From positions 7,808,447 to 7,872,446 of the forward strand of contig NC_083645.1 of the NCBI RefSeq assembly GCF_963576545.1: 64,000 bases of DNA. Reading direction: 5' to 3'. The translations under genes and the position numbers were made by a program. Positions 1-10,362 of the stretch are shown piece by piece (within the stretch, counting starts at the first letter, position 1; each line of letters begins with the position of its first letter). The stretch comes from Limanda limanda. Taxonomy: Eukaryota > Chordata > Actinopteri > Pleuronectiformes > Pleuronectidae. A model generated the notes under the pieces. The model had not been told where the DNA came from, did no database searches, and saw only the letters and a program-made list of their open reading frames with translations.

Positions 1-110
1 ATAAACCAGAAGAGTAAGACACTGTTTTCCTGGCTGGTTAGTGCTGTACCAACCAAACCTACGACCATCACAGCAACTCGGATCACCCACAGAATCTCTC
101 TGTCTGATGC
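1..110 (-). CDS. slc5a7-like: SLC5A7-like exon 8, cut by the window edge
   Basis: Starts [20 protein letters not shown] and continues left out of the window. It matches 12969-13078 on the plus strand except near the edge. In the last dozen bases this copy reads Phe-Trp-Phe where the plus copy reads Phe-Leu-Ile. The Trp agrees with the vertebrate CHT consensus as I know it. Confidence 0.75.
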
Positions 111-185
111 CTGGAGAAAAAGTAGAGAGGAGGATGTGAAGAGGTTTGAGATACTAACTATTATCTTATAATTCAATGTTCTCAC

Positions 186-403
186 CTGTGGCCTCAGGAT
201 GTTCTTGTATATGTTGGAGGTGAAGACAGAAGCAGCAGAAATCAAAGCAGAATCAGCCGATGACATCACAGCAGCAGCAACACATCCAGTTCCGATTAGG
301 GAGATGAAGGACGGGGTGAGGTGCTGTAATAGGATGGGCAGGACTTGAGCCGCTTCCCCACGTTCATATGGAGATGGAGAACCATAAGACGTCAGGTTCC
401 AAT
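186..403 (-). CDS. slc5a7-like: SLC5A7-like exon 7
   Basis: 218 nt, nearly identical to the plus-strand exon 12676-12893. It begins [10 protein letters not shown] and contains [16 protein letters not shown], the helix that in SLC5 transporters lines the sodium/substrate region. The 75-nt intron that follows (111-185) is the same in both copies. Confidence 0.85.
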
Positions 404-577
404 CTGAGGAGCAGACCAAAGAAAATTCATACAAAAATAAAACATTAGTGGACACTGTATAAAGTCATCAAGGATAAAGTAATCAACCGTCCAAATCGTC
501 AACAGAATCACTCGTATTCAAAGGCTGGTTAAATAGATTGGTTATAGTGATCAATTAGTCTGCTTACAGTGATCATT

Positions 578-1262
578 TGGGGTGTTGGTACAGGGTATTT
601 GTGAACTACAGTTCGGCCCACATGTGTAGTTAAAAGCCTTGAGCACATGTTCTTTGTTCTGGAGACAAGGTCACCAAGTCAATATAAGCCCAGTTCTCCC
701 TTCCTATTTTCTCTTTCTACGCAACCCACTGAGAGAAGAAGTGTGGCTGTGCAGCTCACTTGCCCTTTTCAACTCATCCTTTCGACTCAACTCTCCGAGG
801 GGAGGTCACCTCTCTTTCTGCTCAACTTCAATGGAGGAGAGGTGCAGCTCTCCACTCAGCGAGCGAGTGAATCTTCCCCCCAATCCAAGCTCTACCGACC
901 TTCAAGCAGGCCTGACTGGAGCAGACTGCTAAAACCTTCCAAAAGACAGCGACGCGGGGGCCTACCCAAGAACCAGCTCAAGAACTGCATCGCACAGCAG
1001 AACCACAAAAACAGGAGCCACAAACCAGCAAGACGACTTCACTGGACTTCTAACAGCACATCAACCTTTTTTCCCCTTTTCATTGACAGGTAACACAACT
1101 GGGCTTAATAATTATACCAGGCTGAGCAAATACTTTTCATTCGCTCCCGTGTGATGTTTATAAGTTTCATTTGCGTTGCTGTGATATTTTGGTTTTAAGT
1201 TATTTGAAAATTAGTGTTAGTTATGTTATGCTGTTCACAGTCTTTCTTTGCATGCAACTAGC
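578..1262 (+). repeat. Unclassified dispersed repeat R1, left copy
   Basis: Matches the reverse complement of about 9025-9705 along nearly its whole length, with scattered mismatches. It lies in intron 6 of the minus-strand transporter and abuts the outer inverted repeat directly. It holds a 148-codon open frame (647-1093), but the frame has low complexity and no recognisable domain. An LTR or other retroelement end is possible but not shown. Confidence 0.75.
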
Positions 1263-2140
1263 TACTTTCTCTAGCCTGGCGCCAACACACAAACACACAC
1301 GCATATCTCAGCACACATCTCTCTGACTCCCGCTATTTGCGTAAACAAACCAGGGCTCCGGTTTTCAAAGTGGCCAGCCGCCACTTTGAAAGCACACTCA
1401 CTCACAAAGACACACACACACACGGACACATATTTATATAGTAAGTACACCTTTAGTGATTTGTGTTTTTATACTTTATTATCTTCATAATCAATGTTTT
1501 TTTCTTTCACAATAGTTGTCTACATTAATGTTGCATAAGTGTGAATTTTGCCAACCTCTACACTGTCAAGAAATCTATATCCTTCAACTAAACTATCTAT
1601 ATGGTAATTTTGGCTATAGTTATTCATTTGATTGTTTATCAAGGTTCCAAATTTATAGTTAGTACTTTCACGAGACTTTATCAATAAATATTTTCTCTTC
1701 CTTTGAAGGATGGTGTCCCAAGTTATGTTAATCTTATATTAATATTCAATATTTTTTCAGATAACCAAATTGATTGAATGCCGAAAGGCACAGCATTTAA
1801 TTGTGTCACGTTTAATGTATCAATTGCACAACAGGGGTCTTTTTATGTTTGGACCGTAAAATAGTTCTTTTTTTAAAGTTGACTCTCCTGCACTAAGGAT
1901 TGTGACTCAGCACTTTGTTTTATGTGGTAATGGTTCAACCTTGGTTTCAAAACCCACTGTTAGTACACAAATCAACAAAAGGTCACCTTGCTCTATACCT
2001 GCTCACTAAGTTATGCAAATATGTTGCTCCTTGGTTTACTGTGATTTAACATGTGTTGTTTCTTTCAGTAACATTAAATACTACAGATAAGTGGATGTTA
2101 GATTTCACAGTTTACATTAGTATGTAGAAGTTGTCAGTAC
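1263..2140. other. Remainder of SLC5A7-like intron 6, no gene seen
   Basis: AT-rich intronic sequence with short CA-rich stretches near 1280-1440. It may include the flank of the repeat just upstream. No exon or RNA gene is visible. Confidence 0.5.
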
Positions 2141-2294
2141 CTGTAGATGCAGCAGCTGCCCCAAGCAGTATTGGAGGTATTCCAAACACAAGTATGACGA
2201 AAGAAGCGACTAAGCACGAGAGCTTAGCTGTTGCTAATGAAGAAGCTGCCAACGTCCTCTGGTGAAAACACTGATATCCCAGACTTCCCAGTGA
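2141..2294 (-). CDS. slc5a7-like: SLC5A7-like exon 6
   Basis: 154 nt with acceptor TTTTCAAG and donor GTACTG. It encodes SLGSLGYQCFHQRTLAASS and a helix ending GAAAAST. This matches the CHT segment just before the aspartate-tryptophan-asparagine that opens exon 7 (phase 1 junction). Confidence 0.8.
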
Positions 2295-2404
2295 CTTGAA
2301 AATGAAACAGAATTAAAATATGAGTCATGTGTCTTTATCTTGAGGATTTCTCTCAACGCTAGTTAAGTACATTTGACATCAGCCATAGTTTTGCTCCATC
2401 TTAC

Positions 2405-2543
2405 AAACATCAAGAATTCATCCATTATGATCCCGGTCTTCTCCAGTCGTGGTGCACCAGGGAGCGTGTAAGGTGTTGTTCATCAGTGTCTTGCTGATGT
2501 CCAAGCAGTTAGGGTTCATCAAGACAAAGGGAAGACACAGCCA
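2405..2543 (-). pseudogene. slc5a7-like: SLC5A7-like exon 5 with frameshift and TGA
   Basis: 139 nt. It starts in frame as WLCLPFVLMNPNCLDI and reaches TGA at 2420-2418. Downstream of about 2440-2455 the expected family sequence, MDEFLMF, is readable in the +1 frame and joins exon 6 (SLGSLGYQ) correctly. One base gained or two lost (or an equivalent change) explains it. No better donor site was seen that would avoid the stop. Confidence 0.75.
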
Positions 2544-2620
2544 CTGCAGAGACAAATACAAATGTAAGTAATGAGCAAGGACTCCAGCACTTTATAAAAC
2601 CTTAAAGAACAGCAACTCAC

Positions 2621-2769
2621 CAAGCTAATGAATATAACAACAAGCTGAATAATATCAGTGTAGGCCACAGAGTAGAGACCTCCCAGCACGGTGTAGATGA
2701 TGACAACTGCAGCAGAGATCCAGATACACAGAGTGTAGGGCAAATCCAGGACCACACTCGTGGTGCCTC
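2621..2769 (-). CDS. slc5a7-like: SLC5A7-like exon 4
   Basis: 149 nt ending in phase 0. It contains VIIYTVLGGLYSVAYTDIIQ, one of the best conserved stretches of the SLC5A7 family. Confidence 0.85.
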
Positions 2770-2924
2770 CTGTTAAACACCTTGTATCAGTGGAATTCTA
2801 CTTATATACAACCTGTACAAGTAGCACTGACTCATATTCCTTCAAATACATTTATTTTAATCTGACATTTAAAAACAACCATATATGAGGAGAGGTTAAA
2901 GTGCTCCTGTTTATTCTTACTTAC

Positions 2925-3080
2925 CTAAACAAATCATTATTAATGCTAACCATAGTGTATCCATAACAATTGAGGCCAGGCTCAGTCCAGCTGTCAGAAC
3001 TTGTCCGTACTTGATGTGGAAAGGGTCCATCATTGTGAGACACTTCATTTCTCTTAGTGGTTTAGCAAACACCAGGCCAC
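2925..3080 (-). CDS. slc5a7-like: SLC5A7-like exon 3
   Basis: 156 nt. It encodes GLVFAKPLREMKCLTMMDPF, the cytosolic loop typical of CHT, followed by a hydrophobic helix. Donor GTAAGTAAG. Confidence 0.85.
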
Positions 3081-3191
3081 CTTGATTTAATGAAGGGAAA
3101 AACAGAAACTAATGATAATATCAAGAAATCACAAAAATATTGATTCTACTTAAGGTGAATTGATGAAGTAAAATTTCCAACTTCAACTTAC

Positions 3192-3308
3192 ATAGAATAA
3201 AAGATAAGCTGTATGCAGTTAACATCGTGGCTGCCCAGATTAGTCCCATTGACGGAGTGTACACCATCTCAGCTATGCCAACAATGAAGCCTCCTCCAAC
3301 CCATGTAG
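3192..3308 (-). CDS. slc5a7-like: SLC5A7-like exon 2
   Basis: 117 nt between acceptor CAG and donor GTAAG. It encodes the conserved segment TWVGGGFIVGIAEMVY and the following membrane helix. The split codon T|GT joins exon 3 in frame. Confidence 0.85.
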
Positions 3309-3398
3309 CTGCAGGATGGATCAACACACAGCAGATATTTGGACAAAGACTAAAGGTTAGATCATAATTCGGTATTATTGATCAACAGGACCAGTAAA

Positions 3399-4398
3399 AG
3401 GGTCGGCAACCAGCAGCTCTGGAGAAGCTTGTGGCTCTTCAGCCCGCTGCAGTGGCTCCCTGTACAGTGTTGTGCATGTTGCGCATATTTTTCGCGAACG
3501 GTGAACTTAACGAATCAGTTTTTATATGATGAATGCGAGTGAAGGTCACATTCACGTTCATTTTTTAAATCATCATCGTATCAGGCTGTCATAAAATACC
3601 AGGAGCAGGCGAATGTGTGTGCGTACTCCCAGATAGCACACACAGGCCCCGGGGCTCCGCCCCCCCCTCAGAGACACAAACAGTGAGATCAGAGCTCGTT
3701 CACGTGAAGCAGCCGGTCAGTCACTGACTGCTTCTTATCAGTGGACAAAGTGAAAACACAGAGTTTCTCTGGTCACAGCTGCTCAGAGGTCAGCGCAGCA
3801 GCTTCTTGATCAGAGCAGAAGCTACAGTTGGTTTGTACCGAGCTTCAGTTTCTGTGTCCCCCGGTCTCGGTAAACTAACCAGGGATGAATCCTTAAAAAG
3901 AAAAGTCTGGGAGGAAAATAGAGTTTAATTCTGCGTGGACAGATTCATTTGCCTTCACTGCCAACGATGCAGGTTTACCTGTATGCTTGATGTGGCGAGG
4001 AATTGTCAAACAATAAAAAAATGTAATGTTTAAAGACATATCCAATGCAAGCACACAGCATCTGTTGAAAATCACCGCGCTGGAGATGAGCAAAAAAAGC
4101 ATAGTTCTGTGTTTCATTATTTCAAAGAAGGCCTACACATGGAATTTTTCTCCTCTTCATAAGAGTTAGGTGTTTTCCTTTTTTTCAACAGGTAAAACTA
4201 GCAGTTAAATGTCAAGTTTTTTATTGTCGTTCTGTAATTTAATAAATGCAACAAACTAAAGTTTTTTATATATATTGTATAACTATATATATATTTATAA
4301 CCTGTGTTATCAAATATGTTTTGCGGCTCCAGACGGATTCAAATTTGGGGAAGAGGGAGCAAAATTTCTCTTTTGATAGCAAAGGTTGCCTACCCCTG
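3399..4398 (+). mobile_element. hAT (Charlie-type) transposon fragment in SLC5A7-like intron 1
   Basis: Left end GGGTCGGCAACC and right end GGTTGCCTACCCCTG form imperfect inverted termini. A plus-strand stretch near 3905-4017 reads FNSAWTDSFAFTANDAGLPV, like the N-terminal zinc-finger region of hAT/Charlie transposases, then stops. The flanking 8-mers no longer match, so the element is old or its ends are damaged. Confidence 0.6.
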
Positions 4399-4564
4399 GA
4401 CTGTTGTTAGTCAAATCTGATTTGGCTGTTTATTATTCATATTAAACAACAATTCATGATGTTTTCTTGTAAAAGTAATGCTTTTATAAATTGCCAGATT
4501 TTCCTGCCTCTATGCCTGCAACAGGCAGTTTCCATCCTGTAGTCTTCAGCTGAGCTGTCCTCAC

Positions 4565-4748
4565 CTGTCATGGTGAAGATCCCGACCACCCAGTTGATGC
4601 TCCGGTTTCCCAGTAACGTCATCTCCATCTCATCGGCTCCACTTTTCTTCTGTTCCCTCTTGGACTTGAAAGAAGCCCAGATGCCGGTCCCAAGGACCAA
4701 CAGGTAGAAGAGCACCATCAAAATCACTCCTGGGATGTTCACTGCCAT
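4565..4748 (-). CDS. slc5a7-like: SLC5A7-like exon 1 (start codon, TM1)
   Basis: ATG at 4748-4746. The translation begins MAVNIPGVILMVLFYLLVLG, a first membrane segment typical of the choline transporter. A basic loop and FTMT follow. The donor GTGAGG lies at 4564, phase 1, and joins exon 2 to rebuild TATWVGGG. Confidence 0.85.
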
Positions 4749-4849
4749 GACGAAGAATGTTGACTGTCTTTCACACCCGTGTGTTTTCAACTCATTTCCA
4801 TAACGAGTGTAACTGGAAAAGCAGCAGATCTGGAAAGGTGAGCTCACAA

Positions 4850-5805
4850 GGGGGACACATGTAAAGATTCCATGTTTGCATTCTCAAGCGTCTTGAACAT
4901 CTTAAACATTGAGCCTGATTCACTGCTTCTCGTTCTGTAATTACTTGGTGTTAGTTCTGTTATACTTTCCTTTACTTGCGCGCACATGTGATATCTGTCG
5001 GACCCCAGTGCATTTCAACTTGCTATGATGTGAAGAAAAGCAGTAAAGTTGGAAAGATATTCATAGATTCAGACTGTGGCGGTGTAACGAAGAGAACTTC
5101 GTTCCCTGGAGCTGGAGATGGGGTGGGGGAATATTGCACCATACACTTTAATAATTACACAGGCGTTGGTAAACAGTGCACTGTATTGGTATATTTGCAC
5201 ACTTAAAAACAGGTAACCGTTATTGATTGGTGTTACATTTGTTGTCCTTTGTGGGTCTGTGTTGGTGGGTTCTGTGGTGGCCACATGCACCTGCAAAGAG
5301 AGGGACATGAGCTAAGGTGCAATAGTGTGTGTTTGTGTGTGTAATGTTACTCACCAGTTCTCTTGTCTCCAGGGTGTTCGGGTAAAAGGCCTCCCCAGCA
5401 AACAAGCACCATATTTATAGTTCCGGGGCCATCCAAGTGGTGATTAGTGTGGGTGTGGGAGGATTGGTGTATGTGATTGTTGTGGGGTGTTGGAATTGGG
5501 GATGAGGGGGTGTTGGTAAGTGGATGTGTGTGTTTGTGGGTATGTAGTAGAATGATGGGGATAGTGATAAACAGGGGGTTGTTGTCAAGGGGAGAGCCTC
5601 GCGGCATGGGGAATGGTTTCTCCCTACTTAATTAGGCCCCTATATAAGGGTCCATTTTGTTGTCAGACTGGGGTTGTGTTGCTGCATGAGGTGGAGGACC
5701 TGTGCCAGGTGCCTGAGAGACACAATAAACTTGTCTTGACACACAACTATCCTGCCTTGGTTCTTCTTTTGCGGTACGGTCCAGCCGTGAGCGTGGTCAT
5801 CCTAA
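4850..5805 (+). other. Repeat-like region with LTR-like signals upstream of SLC5A7-like exon 1
   Basis: A GT-rich stretch (about 5430-5550) is followed by a TATA-like CTATATAAGG at about 5640 and ACAATAAACTTG near 5722. That order resembles the promoter and polyadenylation signals of a solo LTR. No partner LTR, primer-binding site or coding region was found, so this stays tentative. The upstream region of the transporter gene is thus occupied by repeats. Confidence 0.3.
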
Positions 5806-5890
5806 CAGGCGGTAAAACAAAGCTTACTTCCTGTTGCCAGTAGGTGGCGCCATCACTATTATTACCTACAGACTAATAGATCTGTTCAAG
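5806..5890 (+). repeat. Dispersed repeat R2, copy A (empty site)
   Basis: Matches 15005-15072 joined to 16186-16205: GCTTACTTCCTGTTGCCAG, then AGGTGG, then ACCTACAGACTAATAGATCT. Here GACTAATA (5871-5878) occurs once. At 15 kb it is duplicated around a hAT element. Confidence 0.7.
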
Positions 5891-5894
5891 ATCA

Positions 5895-7006
5895 GGGGTA
5901 TCATTTATAACCGTTGTGTACGCACAAAACGGGGCCTGAAACGTGCGCACGCCACTATTCACGCCAACGTTGGGATTTATAAAAACAAACTTGACGGGAC
6001 AATTTGAGGAATTTCCACGCAAACTCTGACCCATGCATACGAACGTTTTGGAGACGTGAGGTGGTGAACTGCAGCAGATTATTGATCCAATTCATCATTT
6101 ACATTGAAACCAGCAGCTTAGTTTTGCTCGCGCGACGTATCTGCTCGACACGAGCCTTTTGATTTAAAAAATATAAAACAACTTAAAGAAAATTAGGTTC
6201 AGATACGATTTTACAGCTGAGTTTCGGAGCCGAGTCATTAATAGGTTTTAATAATATCTTCTAACACTGTGCGTGTATCATCAGATCATTGCAGTGAGCG
6301 GGACTGAGCCATCAGGCGCACAGAGCACCCAGCGCACAGAATGCACTGGAGATCACTTACAAGAAATTAAGAAACCTTCCAGATAATATCCCAGGGGAGG
6401 TGAGGATCCACTGGTGTTAGGGAATTGGTCCGATGCTCTAAATAAATAAATACTGTCGTGACACCGGTACGGGGTTCTGCTCGATGTGTGCACGTGAATG
6501 GAAGGACGAGGAGGAAGCGAGGGTTCAGTGATGTCTGATCTCACATATTGTGTTATCCACAGCAGCAGCGGCAGAGTATCAGTGTGTTTTCTTTATTAGA
6601 GACATCACTGCTGTCCCATAAAGTAGCTCTTCACTTCCACTTCACTAACAAACACCTCGATTTCAGTGTCAGAAAGTGTCACTTCCTCTTCACATCGCTT
6701 GATGCCGTGACCCGGTCAGGACTCACAGTGGAAACCCATTGGTCAGCAGCATCATTTAATATTCACGCAGTGCTTTGCCTTGATCATTTATGGTTGAAAG
6801 TGGGGGTGTTGAGGGCGGATTTGGAGGCAGATCCACGTACGAACGTTTCCAGGTGGACTGTGATATATAAAGCATACATTGCGTTCAGGTGTACGTGAGC
6901 ACGGTTTTATAAATCGCAATTATCTTTTGCGTACGCCATTTCCGGCTTTTGTACGTACGTACACGTTTGGTATGAATCCTACGTACTCTTTTATAAATGA
7001 GACCCC
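5895..7006. mobile_element. Non-autonomous terminal-inverted-repeat element
   Basis: Ends GGGGTATCATTTATAA and TTATAAATGAGACCCC form inverted termini. Inside both ends are CG-rich arrays such as GTGTACGCAC and GTACGTACGTACACG. The interior has no transposase. It interrupts the R2-type repeat. A Harbinger-like origin is possible, but I could not define a target duplication. Confidence 0.6.
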
Positions 7007-7960
7007 AGGGCAGGACTGTGAATGTGTGAATAAGGTTTGTGGCTGAAAGAACAATGCACAGAGGAGTTATAATTAATCCCTCTTTTTTGGCGAACATCAA
7101 GATTCTACGCCACCCCACGGTCACACCGTATAACGAAATCATATATACTGAGGTAGTTCATATCTCCATCTTGTTGAGATGATATAAAAAAAGACATTTC
7201 CTGTTACCACCAGGGGGCGCTGTGAATTTAAGTCATGATTTCTGTGTAGATGTCATCAGGCCGGGACTCTTGTCATACATTTCTAGTATGGACTCGATTG
7301 GACGAAATATGTCTGAGATACAGAACCACGTGTTTTGATGCCGTGTAATCAAACTTTGATGCCACGGTCACACGGCGTGACGAAAAATTTAAATTTGAGG
7401 CAGTTTATATCTCCATTTTGTTGTGATGACACTCATCTCAATATGAAGTTGTTCTGATGTAAGCCCTGGTACAAGTACCTCAAAGTAAAAATTTGGAATA
7501 ACGCCAAAATGGCCACTAAATGCAAAATGGCGGGCTTCCTGTTACGTTTTTCATAATGCCAATTGAGACTTTTTTGTTTGTCTGGTCATGATACACCTGG
7601 GCTATGATTTTGTGAAGATCGGTCTGTGTGAACGCGTTCAAGGGGGCGCTGTTGAGCCATTTTGCCACGCCCATTGAAAATTACTCCAGAATATGTAAAT
7701 TTTTACCACTGTCTAATTTTCTGCAAAGTTTGGTAAGAATTTGGGCATGTTAAAGCCCTCAAGAAGCCAATTCTTCTGCCTGAGAAAAAAGAAATCCTTA
7801 AATTTCAATTGGGCCTCCCACTGTCTCCTACTGTTCGGTGCTCGGGCCCTAAGAAGAAGAACACTCATCGGCTTCCACTGTCACATACAATTAGTTTACT
7901 ATTGGCAACTAGGGTTGAGTATCGCCCCTGATTTCCCAAATTGATTCAACTATGATTCAC
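7007..7960. repeat. Internally repeated dispersed element
   Basis: Two related segments about 250 bp apart (around 7107-7185 and 7360-7430) share a GCCAC...GGTCACAC...GACGAAA core followed by a TTTATATCTCCATTTTG-like stretch. TTCCTGTTA precedes a GGGGGCGCTGT box at about 7200 and the box recurs near 7642. It ends near CTCGGGCCCTAAGAAGAAG. This looks like a fish interspersed repeat of tandem monomers. Confidence 0.5.
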
Positions 7961-8157
7961 AAGGTCTCGATTCATTTCAGGTTATTTCATTGTTCAATAC
8001 CAATTTGTTTGTGATATGACAGAAATTCTGAGAGAACTAAAGCTGTAAACTGAACAAGGATGCCTCTAAGTTGGTGCATTATGGAAAATACTAAGGTAGG
8101 TCTGTCAGGATAAGAAATATTGTTGGTGATAAATTGTCCCAGAAATTATAATAAAAT

Positions 8158-8910
8158 TAGGGCTGGGCAAGTTAACTCGTTTTAATCGAGTTAACTCGAT
8201 TAATTATTTTATCTCGCATTAACTCAGGTTTGATTATTTATTGTTTTATTGTGAAAGTCAGGCTTTTATTTTGTGAAAGTCTGTTGCTGACTGCTGCGGA
8301 ACCGGAAAAAAGAAAATAATTGGCGGATAAACAACCATGGATAAGGCTACGGAGCTTTTACATGGCCATTTTCATTTTAAAGTTCTTCCAGACGGCGGAG
8401 TCGACAGAACAAAAGTAATTTGTAGCCACTGCCAAGGTGAATTTTCTTATCACCGGAGTACTTCCAGTCTAAAATATCACCTAAATGCAAAACACACAGT
8501 TGATATCAGCAAATCACTCAACGAAACAGCGAGCGGAGTGAGGCTTCGGCAGACTACGTTAGACGCAGGGAGGAGTATACATTTTTCATAACGAAGAGGA
8601 TAACATTAATGCCCTGGCAGTGGCATTGAGCTTTAATTTTGTATTTGCTTTGATAACATTGTTAAGTTGAGATTTAAACTGAATATTTTATTTAACTGCT
8701 ACTGTATTAAATGCTGATGTTAAAAGTGTTTGCACAACAAATGTTATGGCACTTTCGTTCATATGGCAGAACATTGAAAATAAAATTGCGCTACACACTA
8801 CTTTTTAATTCATTATTGGATTTTGCGTATACAAATGCAATTAATCGTGATTAATCAGGGAAATCATGCGATTAATCGCGATTAAAACTTTTAATCGTTG
8901 CCCAGCCCTA
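8158..8910 (+). mobile_element. Non-autonomous hAT element with BED zinc finger
   Basis: Termini TAGGGCTGGGCAA and TTGCCCAGCCCTA are perfect inverted repeats. They are flanked by perfect 8-bp target duplications AATAAAAT (8150-8157 and 8911-8918). Subterminal runs of ATTAATCG-like motifs lie at both ends. At 753 bp it is too short for a full transposase and keeps only an N-terminal finger ORF. Confidence 0.9.
8337..8591 (+). CDS. BED-type zinc-finger ORF, hAT transposase remnant
   Basis: 84 codons from an ATG in a good context (ACCATGG). Residues near 30-57 show C-x2-C (VICSHCQGEF) and a distal H-x4-H (YHLNAKH), the BED finger used by hAT transposases to bind their own termini. The catalytic RNase-H-like domain and dimerisation domain are absent. 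A stand-alone DNA-binding product is possible but unproven. Confidence 0.7.
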   Translation: MDKATELLHGHFHFKVLPDGGVDRTKVICSHCQGEFSYHRSTSSLKYHLNAKHTVDISKSLNETASGVRLRQTTLDAGRSIHFS

Positions 8911-9024
8911 AATAAAATATTATATTATTGTCATCATTTTGAAACCATTTTATACCACTGATATAATGATAATATTATAGCACCATAATAATAACCCTAA
9001 ATATGAGAAATTAACTTTTATTTC

Positions 9025-9705
9025 GAGAGAAATAGTTGCATGCAAAGAAAGGCTGAAGAGCATAACATAACTAACATTAACTTTCAAATAACTTATAACC
9101 AAAATATCACAGCAACACAAATGAAACGTATAAACATCACACGGAATCGAATGAAAAGTATTTGCTCAGCCTGGTATAATTATTAAGCCCAGTTGTGTTA
9201 CCTGTCCATGAAAAGGGAAAAAAGGTTGATGTGCTGTTAGAAGTCCAGTGAAGTCGTCTTGCTGGTTTGTGGCTCCTGTTTTTGTGGTTCTGCTGTGCGA
9301 TGCAGTTCTTGAGCTGGTTCTTAGGTAGGCCCCCGCGTCGCTGTATTTTGGAAGGTTTTAGCAGTCTGCTCCAGTCAGGCCTGCTTGAAGGTTGGTAGAG
9401 CTTGGATTGGGGGGAAGATTCACTCGCTCGCTGAGTGGAGAGCTGCACCTCTCCTCCATTGAAGTTGAGCAGAAAGAGAGGTGACCTCCCCTCGGAGAGT
9501 TGAGTCGAAAGGATGAGTTGAAAAGAGCAAGTGAGCTGCACAGCCACACTTCTTCTCTCAGAGGGTTGCGTAGAAAGAGAAAATAGGAAGGGAGAACTGG
9601 GCTTATATTGACTTGGTGAACTTGTCTCCAGAACAAAGAACATGTGCTCAAGGCTTTTAACTACACATGTGGGCCGAACTGTAGTTCACAAATACCCTGT
9701 ACCAA
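9025..9705 (-). repeat. Unclassified repeat R1, right (inverted) copy
   Basis: Reverse complement of 578-1262 with a few percent mismatch, including the same long open frame. Its outer edge (CCCTGTACCAACC) continues into unrelated sequence. The left copy instead joins directly to the transporter arm at the equivalent point. Confidence 0.75.
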
Positions 9706-10274
9706 CCACTAGACGAAAAGCAGTATTATTGTCACAGTGAACCTCTACGGACAGGCCTAATCCCCTGCTGTAACCAACTGTTTCCATGATGTTACCTCGG
9801 CGTTCGCCAGTGAAGACAAGGTGGGTCTATCGGCGTTTGCGGACCTTAAGGGGGATTTGGAGAACAAAGGAGAGAGCCGCGGGGGGGCTCGCTGAGCCTC
9901 GCGGACCGATCGCGACGTGTGATCTAATTAGCATATGAATCGGAGTCCAGCCGCTGGCTAGAACCTCTCTCTACTCACCATTGGAGGAAACCACAGACCC
10001 TTGAAACTAATGTCACTCGTGATTGGTTGGTAGAAGTGTTGCTATTGGTCACCTTATGGGTCATTGCAGCGCACACGTGGGGTCACAGCATTCCGCACGT
10101 GGGGTAAGCCCCTCCCACACAATATTTATAATAAAAATGTATATATTAATATTTATTATTATTTATAAGTAAGCCTTTACCAAAAGCACTGCAGTTAATT
10201 AAAACTAAACATTCATGTGATGCTTGATGTTATAGGTGAACATATTGTACAGGGAACAAATGTGAACAAGGTAT
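9706..10274. other. Intergenic sequence, no gene seen
   Basis: GC-rich to about 10110, with repeated GCACACGTGGGG / CCGCACGTGGGG motifs near 10070-10100, then AT-rich. Repeat-derived sequence is likely but no family was recognised. Confidence 0.4.
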
Positions 10275-10362
10275 ATGTGGAGTGAAAGCTTTATTTACAT
10301 ACAGCAAAAATATTGTACAAAAACTCAGATGAGGCTTGAAATGTTTCTCTGCAGCCTCTGGG

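Larger units (their letters stand above)
1..4748 (-). pseudogene. slc5a7-like: SLC5A7/CHT1-like choline transporter, 5' part, frame-broken copy
   Basis: Family role: sodium- and chloride-dependent high-affinity choline uptake in the plasma membrane of cholinergic neurons, a multi-pass member of the SLC5 family. Eight exons can be spliced on the minus strand: 4748-4565 (start), 3308-3192, 3080-2925, 2769-2621, 2543-2405, 2294-2141, 403-186, and 110 to beyond the left edge. All have AG/GT borders and phases that join, except at exon 5. Diagnostic family motifs are TATWVGGG across exons 1/2, GGLYSVAYTDIIQL in exon 4 and [16 protein letters not shown] in exon 7. Exons 1-4 make 606 nt (202 codons) in one open frame. 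Exon 5 is 139 nt where a multiple of three is needed, and it reaches an in-frame TGA at 2420-2418. Beyond that break the conserved residues continue in another frame. Intron 1 carries a hAT fragment and intron 6 a repeat. Either a recent pseudogene or a sequence error in exon 5. Subfamily assignment is strong; the orthologue is not settled. Confidence 0.85.

Noticed and set aside
647..1093. 148-codon open frame in repeat R1, also open in the inverted copy at 9137-9643
   Set aside because: Shared openness follows from the recent duplication. The translation is Ser/Arg/Pro-rich with no domain, and it overlaps another long frame, so coding is not supported.
5430..5760. Solo LTR of an endogenous retrovirus
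   Set aside because: TATA-like and polyadenylation-like signals are in the right order, but no second LTR, target duplication or internal gene is visible. It is kept only as a low-confidence repeat-like region.
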